A stretch of 64,000 bases of DNA from Paraburkholderia azotifigens (GTDB lineage: Bacteria; Pseudomonadota; Gammaproteobacteria; Burkholderiales; Burkholderiaceae): assembly GCF_007995085.1 (NCBI RefSeq), contig NZ_VOQS01000005.1, positions 2,356,001 through 2,420,000 on the forward strand, written 5' to 3'. Within the stretch, counting starts at the first letter, position 1, and each line of letters starts with the position of its first letter. Made by a program: the position numbers and the translations under genes. Below are positions 54,343-62,916 of this stretch, piece by piece. Under the pieces are notes generated by a model. The model was not told the origin of the DNA. It made no database searches and saw nothing but the letters and a program-made list of their open reading frames with translations.

Positions 54343-55695
54343 TCAGGCGATAACGGGTTCGGCGTTCTGTCTCGCCTGCTGTCGCGCGGCGCGCGGGAAA
54401 GTTTCGGGCGCGATGCATGTCGCCACGACCGTCACGAGTGCGAGCGCAATGAGGTAGATCATCACGGGCGTTGCGCTGCCGTAGTGCGCGAGCAGGGCGG
54501 TCGCGACCATCGGCGAAAGGCCGCCGCCGAGTACCGACGAGATCTCGCGTCCGATGCCGAGGCCCGAGAAGCGCAGATGAACGGGCAGCAGTTCGCTGAT
54601 AAAGGCGGGCTGCGCGCCTTCGAGAATGCCTAGCGTGATGCTGTTCGCGAGAATGAGCGCGGTGATCACTTTCCACAGCACGCCGGAACTGAGCAGCGCA
54701 AAGTACGGATACGCGACCAGCACCATTGCGATAGCGCCGGCGAGATACACGGGCTTGCGGCCGATCTTGTCCGTGACGTGTCCCATCAGCAGCGAGACGG
54801 GAATCATCAGCAGCATCGAGAGCGTGAGGCCGCCCAGGATCCACGTCGACTTCACGCCGAGAAACTGGCCGTACGCGATCGAGAATGCGAAGAAGATGTA
54901 CGACGCGCCGCCTTCGCCGAAGCGCAGACCGAAGACGGTCAGCACCTGACGCGGGCAACGTCGCAGGACTTCGACGATCGGCATGCGGCTTTCGCTGTGC
55001 GTCGCCTTCACTTCGACGAAGTCAGCACTTTCCTCGACCGAGCGTCGCATCCAGAGGCCGAGCACGACGAGCACGGCGCTGCACAGAAAGGGCACGCGCC
55101 AGCCCCAGCTGAGAAAGTCGGCCGCCGACAGGCTCTGTGCGAGCAAAAAGGCCGCCGTGGAAAGCACGAAGCCGAAGGCTGCGCCGCACGGACTCCATGC
55201 GGCGAGTGCGCCGCGCTTCGATGCAGGCGCGCTTTCGTGGATCATCAGAATGCTGCCGCTCCATTCGCCGCCCGCAGCGAGCCCCTGAAGGATACGCAGC
55301 AGCACGAGGCCAATCGGCGCGGCAATGCCGACCTGCTGATAAGTGGGTAACAAGCCCATGCAAACCGTGGCGACGCCCATCGTCAGCAGCGTAAGCATCA
55401 TCACTGTCTTGCGTCCGTAGCGGTCGCCGATATGTCCGCAGAGCACGCCGCCCACCGGCCGCGCGATAAAGCCCACCGTGAAGCCGCCAAATGCGGCGAT
55501 GGTGCCTGTCAACGGATCGCTCCCGACCGGAAAGAACAATTTGCCGAATACGAGGGCAGCTGCCGTGCCATAGAGAAAGAAGTCGTACCACTCGAGTATC
55601 TGGCCCAACACGGCCGTCGTCACGGCGCGGCGAACCGTGCTTGTCTTGCGTAGAGGAATGGAAGAAGAAAGCGTGGCTGTCGCGTGAGAGTTCAT
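54343..55695 (-). CDS. MFS transporter, metabolite:H+ symporter (MHS) type
   Basis: 450 residues with about twelve helices, inner membrane. Signatures: LGQILEWYDFFLYGTAAALV, FPVGSDPLTGTIAAFGGFTV, GFIARPVGGVLCGHIGDRYG, GRKTVMMLTLLTMGVATVCM, LQGLAAGGEWSGSILMIHES. The EWYDFxxYG motif marks the shikimate/alpha-ketoglutarate/aromatic-acid MHS group. First gene of the monooxygenase operon (35-base gap to the next), so it likely imports the aromatic substrate. Confidence 0.88.
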   Translation of the reverse strand: MNSHATATLSSSIPLRKTSTVRRAVTTAVLGQILEWYDFFLYGTAAALVFGKLFFPVGSDPLTGTIAAFGGFTVGFIARPVGGVLCGHIGDRYGRKTVMMLTLLTMGVATVCMGLLPTYQQVGIAAPIGLVLLRILQGLAAGGEWSGSILMIHESAPASKRGALAAWSPCGAAFGFVLSTAAFLLAQSLSAADFLSWGWRVPFLCSAVLVVLGLWMRRSVEESADFVEVKATHSESRMPIVEVLRRCPRQVLTVFGLRFGEGGASYIFFAFSIAYGQFLGVKSTWILGGLTLSMLLMIPVSLLMGHVTDKIGRKPVYLAGAIAMVLVAYPYFALLSSGVLWKVITALILANSITLGILEGAQPAFISELLPVHLRFSGLGIGREISSVLGGGLSPMVATALLAHYGSATPVMIYLIALALVTVVATCIAPETFPRAARQQARQNAEPVIA

Positions 55696-55951
55696 GGCAT
55701 TGAGCAGAGCAAGACGTTGAGAATCCCGCTTCTTTTGTGTGAGAACGGGCAGGGCGACGTGGCGAATCAGGCAGGCATGAGCGAACGATAGGAGCGCGAG
55801 AAAGCACCGTCAAATTCAGGCCAAAAATGCGCGACATAAATGCCATTCATGTCGACGTGCTTTGCATTGAAGCGCCTCAGAATGCAAATAAAGCACGCTT
55901 ATCGAGGCTTCTCTATTTGACTGATTTGACTGTTTACATGTCGCCAATGTC
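55696..55951. other. Upstream region of the monooxygenase operon
   Basis: About 260 bases (460 if the next small frame is not a gene) between divergent units. It must contain the promoter for the minus-strand MHS gene and the start region of the plus-strand hypothetical genes. A/T-rich around 55880-55935. No boxes assigned; a LysR-binding site is expected here but none is obvious. Confidence 0.4.
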
Positions 55952-56161
55952 ATGGACGACTTTGCTGTGCATGACACACAAGGAGAATTGCGGCAGCAAT
56001 ACATCGGCACCACATCCGCCGGCAAACGCGTGCTGAAATGGATCGTGCGGCCCGTAAATCATGTGCACGATGCGCAAGCAGTTTTCGAGCGTGTGTCGTC
56101 GTATGCTGACGGGTTCGACCACAGTATCGACAACCAACAGTTAATAAGGAGTATGAAATGA
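55952..56161 (+). CDS. Possible small protein, coupled to the next gene
   Basis: A 69-codon frame (start MDDFAVHDTQGELRQQYIGT) with a natural composition and no signal peptide. Its stop overlaps the ATG of the next gene as ATGA, the pattern of translational coupling. There is no strong ribosome site for its own start and I know no family. It could be chance. Confidence 0.4.
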   Translation: MDDFAVHDTQGELRQQYIGTTSAGKRVLKWIVRPVNHVHDAQAVFERVSSYADGFDHSIDNQQLIRSMK

Positions 56162-56769
56162 GTGTTAGCGCTTCAAGCTCGACGCAGAGTCCCGCACCGC
56201 AAGCCGGCTCGCCGCAGTCCGGGGCGAACGCGGGGAGTGCGCACGCGAGCACTACCATCAGGGTCGTCGATCCGAATCAGCAGCCGGACGAAAATGGCAA
56301 GACTCCCAATGTCGCGACGGAATTCCATATAACCCCCGACGGCAAGGTCATCCAGACAGGCTCTCAGGTAGTTCCGCGGCCGCCGCATGATCCGAACAAT
56401 GACGAGGGAAAAGGCAGTGTGTTCTGGCGCGGTCTCAAGGATGGGTTCGCAAATCCCTTTGGATTCCTTTTTTGGGCGTTCGGTCAGCGCAAGGCCGCGC
56501 TGGAGGACAGAGAGAATACGCCCGCTGAAGAAGAGGCGAACCGGGCCAAGGGCGAGCCTTATGACAATGCGGCAGACCAGGTGCCCTTCGTCTATACCGC
56601 CAAGCAGATTGGGCGCGCCATTTCCGGGTTGATCGACGCCATGCTTGGCAAACAGCCGGACCCCATCGACACCTCTCCGCCGGCAACTGTCGAAGGAGGC
56701 GGCGAACACAAGGGTAAAAAGCCAACGACCGTGGTGACGGTCAACCCGAATTCCGCCAATCACGGTTAG
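56158..56769 (+). CDS. Hypothetical, low-complexity ends with a hydrophobic centre
   Basis: 203 residues from ATG 56158 with a strong AAGGAG site. The N-terminal 35 residues are Ser/Gln/Ala/Gly-rich (SASSSTQSPAPQAGSPQSG), followed by IRVVDPNQQPDENGKTPNVA. A short hydrophobic patch (FANPFGFLFWAFGQ) at about residues 98-111 may touch a membrane. The end is Pro/Gly/Lys-rich and probably disordered. Not recognised. Codon use fits its neighbours. Confidence 0.65.
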   Translation: MSVSASSSTQSPAPQAGSPQSGANAGSAHASTTIRVVDPNQQPDENGKTPNVATEFHITPDGKVIQTGSQVVPRPPHDPNNDEGKGSVFWRGLKDGFANPFGFLFWAFGQRKAALEDRENTPAEEEANRAKGEPYDNAADQVPFVYTAKQIGRAISGLIDAMLGKQPDPIDTSPPATVEGGGEHKGKKPTTVVTVNPNSANHG

Positions 56770-57143
56770 GCTGCTCTCCAGATTCTCTTGACACGCTCGC
56801 GGTGACTGCGTCGCTGGCAAGAGGGGCGGAGCAACGACCGGCGTGGAAGGGCGACGAAGCGTCTGGTAAGGCTGGCAATCCCGGAACCACAGCAGGTCGC
56901 CACCCGGTGAGGCGGCGACGCACGGCGGCACGCTCGCTTTGCGTAATCGCACGTCGGGCGGGCTCGAAGCGGAAGTGGTTTCGCCGCGCGAAACGTAAGT
57001 CAAAAGGCGCTGCGTCCCGCGCCTGAAAGCCATCGGCGTCTATTCGGTCGTTGCATCAATTGATTAAATAAAGTTGTTTGATGAATTTAAGGGAAAACCC
57101 TAGACTAGGTGGCTCTTAGGGTTGAATCGCGAGCCACGCCGTC
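56770..57143. other. Intergenic region upstream of the ClC gene
   Basis: About 370 bases. The A/T-rich part at 57050-57120 likely holds the promoter of the ClC gene. A short dyad AGGG/CCCT (about 57090-57103) flanks AAAA. No gene seen. Confidence 0.45.
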
Positions 57144-58520
57144 ATGCCGTCCATCATCACACTCGAACGCACATCTCTCGCGCGCCTTGCTGCCGTCACT
57201 GTTTTCACGGGCGTGGGTGCGGGTCTGGGTGGCATGCTGCTGGCGTTGCTGCTGCACGCCATCCAGCACGTCGCGTATGGTTACAGCCTTCATGCGATCG
57301 TCGGCGGCGAGAGTTTTCTGGAAGGCGTGAGCGGCGCGTCGGCTGAGCGACGCGTGCTCGTCATGACAGTCTGCGGGCTCGTCGCCGGATTCGGCTGGTG
57401 GGCCGTGCGGCGCTTCGGCCAGCCGCTCGTCAGCATCAGGCAGGCAGTGAAATCGTCCGATGCGCGCATGCCCGTGCTGGGCACGCTTGCCCATGCCGTG
57501 CTGCAAATCGTGACGGTCGCGCTCGGCTCGCCGTTGGGCCGCGAAGTCGCGCCGCGCGAAGCTGGCGCGCTAGTGGCAAGCTGGTTGTCGCGCGTGGCGG
57601 GTCTCCCGGAGAACGAGACGCGCGTGATGATCGCGTGCGGCGCGGGCGCCGGTCTTGCCGCCGTCTACAACGTGCCGCTCGGCGGCGCCGTGTTCGTGCT
57701 GGAAGTGCTGCTCGTCACGTTCGATGCGACCACGGTCGCGATTGCGCTTGTGACGTCGGTGATTGCGGCCGTCGTCGCGTGGATCGGACTCGGCGACGAA
57801 TCGCAATACGCGATTCCGTCGTTCGCATTGAGCGGCAGTCTCGTTGCGTGGTCGGTGGCGGCGGGTCCGCTGTTCGGCATTGCCGCGTATGCGTTTTCGC
57901 GTTTCATGGAGCGTGCGCGCAACGCCGCGCCCAGCGCCGGCTGGCTGATGATTGCGTTGAACGTGCTCAACTTCGCGGCGATCGGCGTGCTCGCCGTGCA
58001 CTTCCCGCAATTGCTGGGCAATGGCAAGGGCACCGCGCAACTGGGTTTCGACGGTCAGTTGAGCATTGGGCTCGCGGCTGCGCTGCTTGCCTTGAAGGTT
58101 GCCGTCAGCGCAAGCAGTTTGCGCGTCGGCGCGCACGGCGGTCTGCTGACGCCGGGTTTGACGGTGGGCGCGCTGCTCGCCATCGTGCTCGGTGGCGCGT
58201 GGAATCTGGTCGGCGCGAGCGTGCCGACGGGGGCGTTTGCACTGGTCGGCGCGACGGCGTTTCTTGCTACGTCGATGAACATGCCGGTCACGGCGATCGT
58301 GCTCGTCGCCGAGTTCACGCACCTCGGACACGACATGCTGTTCCCGGTGGTGTTTGCCGTGGCTGGCTCGGTCGGCACGAGCCGTCTGTGCGCGATGCTG
58401 GCGAGCCGCGCGGGCGGTGCTGCGGCAGATTCGGTGGCGAATGCGGCGACGCGTGAGCGGACTGCGGCGACGCGTGAGCGGACTGCGGCGATGAAGCTGC
58501 TGCCCGTCACGCACAAGTGA
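57144..58520 (+). CDS. ClC-family chloride channel or transporter
   Basis: 458 residues with about ten to twelve membrane helices, inner membrane. ClC features: ALGSPLGREVAPREAGALVA (the GREGP-type motif), CGAGAGLAAVYNVPLGGAVF (helix end with ALF-type region), ASSLRVGAHGGLLTPGLTVG (the GGxxTP anion-binding loop), and LVGATAFLATSMNMPVTAIV. The classic GSGIP motif near the start is not seen, as in some bacterial subgroups. The C-terminal tail has a 7-residue direct repeat (ATRERTA twice). Probably Cl-/H+ exchange or fluoride handling; not decided by sequence. Confidence 0.9.
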   Translation: MPSIITLERTSLARLAAVTVFTGVGAGLGGMLLALLLHAIQHVAYGYSLHAIVGGESFLEGVSGASAERRVLVMTVCGLVAGFGWWAVRRFGQPLVSIRQAVKSSDARMPVLGTLAHAVLQIVTVALGSPLGREVAPREAGALVASWLSRVAGLPENETRVMIACGAGAGLAAVYNVPLGGAVFVLEVLLVTFDATTVAIALVTSVIAAVVAWIGLGDESQYAIPSFALSGSLVAWSVAAGPLFGIAAYAFSRFMERARNAAPSAGWLMIALNVLNFAAIGVLAVHFPQLLGNGKGTAQLGFDGQLSIGLAAALLALKVAVSASSLRVGAHGGLLTPGLTVGALLAIVLGGAWNLVGASVPTGAFALVGATAFLATSMNMPVTAIVLVAEFTHLGHDMLFPVVFAVAGSVGTSRLCAMLASRAGGAAADSVANAATRERTAATRERTAAMKLLPVTHK

Positions 58521-58565
58521 ATGGCGTGGGACGCATCGCGGGCCGTGAGCCGGATGCGCCAGTTG

Positions 58566-60293
58566 TCAGAACGTTTCCCAGTCGGCTTCCGAGCGGCTCG
58601 CAACCGGCCCGGCTTTCGCCGCAGACGAGACGGGCGGCCGGGCCGGGGCTGCGCTGCGCGCCTTCATCGGCACGGAGACAGCGGCGCGAGCGACGCGCTT
58701 CGATGCCGCTGAAGCAACGGCCGTTCTTGTTTCATGCGCAGCGGGCAGCCGGAACGTCGACACCAGTTCACGCAGCGTCGATGCCTGCGACGCCATCGAC
58801 TGGGCGGCCGCCGACGCTTCTTCGACGAGCGCCGCGTTCTGCTGCGTTACCTCGTCCATCTGCGAAATGGCGACGTTGACCTGTTCGATGCCGCGATGCT
58901 GTTCACCCGAAGCAGCGCTGATTTCGCCCATCAGGTCCGACACCTGACGCACCGACTGCACGATCTCGCTCATCGTGCGGCCCGCTTCGTCGACGAGCGC
59001 GCTGCCGCTGTTCACGCGATTCACCGATTCGTCGATCAGATCCTTGATTTCCTTCGCCGCCGATGCGCTGCGTTGCGCGAGCGTGCGCACTTCGCCCGCG
59101 ACGACCGCGAAGCCGCGGCCCTGTTCGCCGGCACGCGCCGCTTCGACGGCGGCGTTCAGCGCGAGGATGTTGGTCTGGAACGCGATCCCCTCGATCACCG
59201 AGATGATCTGCGCGACCTGCTGCGAGCTGCTCGAAATGCCGTGCATCGTATCGACCACGCGGCTCACGACTTCGCCGCCGCGCGCCGCCGTTTCCGACGC
59301 GCGCGCCGCGAGCGCGTTGCCCTGGTTGGCATTCTCGGCGTTCTGCTTGACGGTCGACGTCAGTTCTTCCATGCTCGCCGCCGTTTCTTCGAGCGATGCA
59401 GCCTGTTCTTCCGTGCGCTGGCTCAGGTCGGTGTTGCCCGCGGCGATCTGCGAAGAACCCGTCGCGATGCTTTCGCTGCTCGAACGCACGCGGCTCACGG
59501 TGTCGAGCAGACGTTCGTTCATGTGGCGCAGTGCGCCGAGCAGCTGGCTCAACTCGTCCTTGCCGTCGACGTGAATCGCCGCGGTCAGATCGCCGCGTGC
59601 GACGGTTTCGGCCACTTCGACGGAGCGGCGCAGCGGACCCGTGATCGAGCGTGTGATGACAACGGCGATCGATGCACCGGCCACGAGCGCGAGCGCCGAG
59701 AGCAGCATCGTCCACATGCGCGCGCTGCGGAACGCGTCGCCCGCTTTCGCGACTTCTGCCGTGGAGCCGTCGTGATTCAGCTTGATGTCGCTGTCGATCA
59801 GTTCGAGCGTCGCCGTGAAGCGTTTGGCCGCTTCTGTCGCCGAGAGTTGGCGTGCTTCCGCCGCACTGCTGGCGCCCGCGTCGATGAGCTTCTCGATCTT
59901 GTCGTCGACTTCGAGATAGCTGGCCCACGACGATTTGATGTTGTCGAGAATCCGCTGTTCTTCCGGCGACGAAACCAGCTTCGAGTAGGCCTCCAGCGAC
60001 GAGGCGAAGGCGTTGATCGCCGCCGTGTGTTGCGCGCGCGTGGCGCTCATCTGGCTCGCGTCCACGGCGAGCAATTCTCGCAACGACAGGCGACGCGCGT
60101 CGTCGGCACGGCTGCGCAGCGTGCCTAGCGTTTCAATGCTCGGCAGCCAGTCGCTTCCGATCTCGATGGTGCCGTCATAGATATGCGACGCCTGCAGCAA
60201 ACCAATACCGCCGGTTGCGCACAGAAGAACCAGAACGATTGCAAAGCCCGCGCCCAGACGCGGACCGATTTTGAGTGTGTTGAGGAAGACCAT
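58566..60293 (-). CDS. Methyl-accepting chemotaxis protein with CheR/CheB-binding tail
   Basis: 575 residues, inner membrane. A first membrane helix ([20 protein letters not shown], about 14-33), a periplasmic four-helix sensor (34-190), a second helix ([20 protein letters not shown], about 193-212), HAMP, then the signalling domain with the conserved hairpin [20 protein letters not shown] and [20 protein letters not shown]. The last residues, EADWETF, match the NWETF-type pentapeptide that tethers CheR and CheB, so this is a high-abundance-type receptor able to adapt on its own. Ligand unknown; no che genes nearby. Confidence 0.95.
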   Translation of the reverse strand: MVFLNTLKIGPRLGAGFAIVLVLLCATGGIGLLQASHIYDGTIEIGSDWLPSIETLGTLRSRADDARRLSLRELLAVDASQMSATRAQHTAAINAFASSLEAYSKLVSSPEEQRILDNIKSSWASYLEVDDKIEKLIDAGASSAAEARQLSATEAAKRFTATLELIDSDIKLNHDGSTAEVAKAGDAFRSARMWTMLLSALALVAGASIAVVITRSITGPLRRSVEVAETVARGDLTAAIHVDGKDELSQLLGALRHMNERLLDTVSRVRSSSESIATGSSQIAAGNTDLSQRTEEQAASLEETAASMEELTSTVKQNAENANQGNALAARASETAARGGEVVSRVVDTMHGISSSSQQVAQIISVIEGIAFQTNILALNAAVEAARAGEQGRGFAVVAGEVRTLAQRSASAAKEIKDLIDESVNRVNSGSALVDEAGRTMSEIVQSVRQVSDLMGEISAASGEQHRGIEQVNVAISQMDEVTQQNAALVEEASAAAQSMASQASTLRELVSTFRLPAAHETRTAVASAASKRVARAAVSVPMKARSAAPARPPVSSAAKAGPVASRSEADWETF

Positions 60294-60465
60294 TGCTCGT
60301 TATTGCAGGTGAACTGTTAAGTCTCTTAACGGCAACCACGTTGCGTTCTGCAATAAAGTTTCAAAGATGACAGATAGCCCACGACTATGCTGCCGGCGCA
60401 TTACGGCGACGGATCCTGTGAAAGGTCAGGGTGACAGATGCCTTCGCGTCGTCTCAAACGTCCTC

Positions 60466-61386
60466 CTACCTTTCGCCGCGCGCGAACATCGACATCTCGC
60501 GCAGTATCCAGTCGAGCAGTTCGTTCGCGGCGGCCGCGAGCGGCCGTCCCGACTTGACCAGCAGGCGCGCCTTTGCGCCCTGAAACAGCGGGTGATCGAT
60601 CGGCACGATGGCAAGTTCTTCCGCGTCCAGTTCGCGATAGGCCGCGAACTCGCCGATCAGCGTCACGCCGTCGCCATGCGCGACGAAGCGCTTGAGGGCA
60701 GTCAGCGAGTTGCTGGTGAGCGTCGCGCGAATTTCGATGTTCTCGGCGAATTCCAGCATCTTCGCGGCGTGGCCGATGCCGAACGTAGCGGGCATCAGCG
60801 CGAGCGGCCATTCGAGCAGATCCTGCACGCTCGCCGCGCCGCCGCGCTGCGCGAGCGGATGATCGCGCCTCACCAGCAGCACGACGGGCTGCGCCGAACT
60901 CGCGCGGTATTCGATGCGCGGATGCGGCGGCGGGTTGTACGCAAGCCCGATATGCGCACGGCTTTCCGCGACCTGATTCAGCAGATCGTCGACGGCGAGA
61001 ATGTCGATGCCGACATCGAGCATCGGATACTTCGCGCAGAACGGCGCGATCACTTCCTCGATTAGCGGATCGACATAGCCTTCGCTGACGGCCAGTTGCA
61101 CCTGGCCCTGCTGAAGTCCCTTCAGCAGATGAAGCTGGTCTTCGAGTTTCTCCTGCTGCGCGCGGTAGCCCCGCCAGAATTCGAGCAGATGCGCGGCGGC
61201 TTCCGTCGGCTTGACGCCGCGCGCTTCGCGCTCGAACAGCGTCGTATCCAGTTCCTCTTCCAGCAGCCGGATCTGCCGCGTAATCACGGATGGCGACGTG
61301 TTCAGGCTGTCCGCCGCGCCGCGAATGGTGCCGTGCGTCAGCACCTCATGAAAGTAGCGCAGCCTCTGCTGATTGATTTCCCGCAT
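60466..61386 (-). CDS. LysR-family regulator of the M81/MFS cluster
   Basis: 306 residues from ATG 61386 with GGGAGA upstream. Winged helix: [55 protein letters not shown]. Effector domain: [20 protein letters not shown] and beyond. Divergent from the MFS gene across a 140-base gap, which should hold the operator. The adjacent transporter and M81 peptidase are the probable targets. Confidence 0.9.
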   Translation of the reverse strand: MREINQQRLRYFHEVLTHGTIRGAADSLNTSPSVITRQIRLLEEELDTTLFEREARGVKPTEAAAHLLEFWRGYRAQQEKLEDQLHLLKGLQQGQVQLAVSEGYVDPLIEEVIAPFCAKYPMLDVGIDILAVDDLLNQVAESRAHIGLAYNPPPHPRIEYRASSAQPVVLLVRRDHPLAQRGGAASVQDLLEWPLALMPATFGIGHAAKMLEFAENIEIRATLTSNSLTALKRFVAHGDGVTLIGEFAAYRELDAEELAIVPIDHPLFQGAKARLLVKSGRPLAAAANELLDWILREMSMFARGER

Positions 61387-61528
61387 GACGGACGTCTCCC
61401 GGCGATGTGCGTTGCGTTGCCCGGCGGGCAACGAAGCGTGGACTTAGTTGCTCTTGCTCGCGCATTTTTACCCCGACAACATGGCGGAACGCAAGCAAGG
61501 GTCCAAAACCCACATACCGGAGACGAAC

Positions 61529-62857
61529 ATGACAGCGATACAGACCTTGACGGAGAGCGACGCCGTTCGGGCCCTCTACAACCGGCTCAACTGGCGGTTG
61601 CTGCCGTTTCTGCTCGCCTGCTACATGTTCGCGTATCTGGACCGCGTGAACGTCGGCTTCGCGAAGCTGCAGATGCAGAGCGATCTCGGCTTTTCCGATG
61701 CGGCATATGGCGTCGGCGCGGGCATTTTCTTTCTCGGCTATGTGCTGTTCGAGTTGCCCAGCAATCTGCTGCTGCCGAAAATCGGCGCGCGCAAGACATT
61801 CAGCCGCATTCTCGTGCTGTGGGGTCTGACGTCGGCGGCCATGCTGTTCGTGCACAACGTGCCGATGTTCTACGGCATGCGCTTCCTGCTCGGCATCTTC
61901 GAAGCGGGCTTCGCGCCGGGGATGATCTATTACCTCTCGTGCTGGTACGGACCGACGCGTATGGCGCGCGCCATCGCGATCGTGTTTCTGGCCGGGCCGC
62001 TCGGCGGCATTGTTGGCGGGCCGCTGTCGGCGTGGCTGATTTCCGCGTTTTCGGGCGTCTATGGTCTCGCGGGCTGGCAATGGATGTTTCTGATCGAAGG
62101 CTTGCCGTGCATCGCGCTCGGCGTGCTGACGCTGTTCGTGCTGTCGAACCGTCCCGCCGACGCGCGCTGGCTGAACGCCGGCGAAAAGCAGTTGCTCGAA
62201 AGCGAAACGGGCGTGGCGCACGCGCACAACCATTCGTTCAAGGCCGTGGTGCGCGATCCGCGCATCTACGTGCTCGCCTTCGCGTACTTCTCGATCATCT
62301 TTCCGATCTACGCGATCAGCTTCTGGCTGCCGACGCTCATCAAGGAGCAGGGCGTCAGCGACACGCTGCGTCTTGGCTGGTACGCAGCGATTCCGTACGT
62401 CGCGGCGGGAATCGCGATGTATGTCGCGGGACGCAGTTCGGACCGCACGGGCGAGCGGCGTTTGCACTGCGCGGTGCCTGCGCTGACGGGTGCGCTTCTG
62501 CTGATCGCATCGATTTTCACGCAGGGCAATCTGATCGCGACGCTCGCGCTGCTGACAGCCGCGACCGCGATGATGTGGATGGCCTACACGGTGTTCTGGG
62601 CGATGCCGGGCGAATACATCAAAGGCCCGGCGGCAGCGGGCGGAATTGCGCTCATCAACACGATCGGGCTGTCGGGCGGCTTCTGGGGTCCGGCGGCGAT
62701 CGGCTGGGCGCGCACGGCGACGGGCAATTCGCATCTCGCGCTGTTCGTGATGGCGTGCATGCCGGTGATCGCGGGCCTGCTGATTCTCGCCAGTCGTCAG
62801 AGCAGAAAGCCCGCTCGCGACGCAGCGGAACTGACGCTGAGCCCTGAATCGAACTGA
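61529..62857 (+). CDS. MFS transporter, ACS-type
   Basis: 442 residues from ATG 61529 with GGAG upstream; a longer frame upstream has no ribosome site. Helix signatures: YMFAYLDRVNVGFAKLQMQS, DAAYGVGAGIFFLGYVLFEL, PSNLLLPKIGARKTFSRILV, LLGIFEAGFAPGMIYYLSCW. It belongs to the ACS/tartrate-phthalate group. Followed 59 bases later by the M81 peptidase gene. Probably imports the compound the peptidase-like enzyme handles. Confidence 0.88.
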   Translation: MTAIQTLTESDAVRALYNRLNWRLLPFLLACYMFAYLDRVNVGFAKLQMQSDLGFSDAAYGVGAGIFFLGYVLFELPSNLLLPKIGARKTFSRILVLWGLTSAAMLFVHNVPMFYGMRFLLGIFEAGFAPGMIYYLSCWYGPTRMARAIAIVFLAGPLGGIVGGPLSAWLISAFSGVYGLAGWQWMFLIEGLPCIALGVLTLFVLSNRPADARWLNAGEKQLLESETGVAHAHNHSFKAVVRDPRIYVLAFAYFSIIFPIYAISFWLPTLIKEQGVSDTLRLGWYAAIPYVAAGIAMYVAGRSSDRTGERRLHCAVPALTGALLLIASIFTQGNLIATLALLTAATAMMWMAYTVFWAMPGEYIKGPAAAGGIALINTIGLSGGFWGPAAIGWARTATGNSHLALFVMACMPVIAGLLILASRQSRKPARDAAELTLSPESN

Positions 62858-62916
62858 CGTCATCCGAATCACGCGCATCGAACGCATCGAACGCATCGAG
62901 CACGAGGACACGCATC

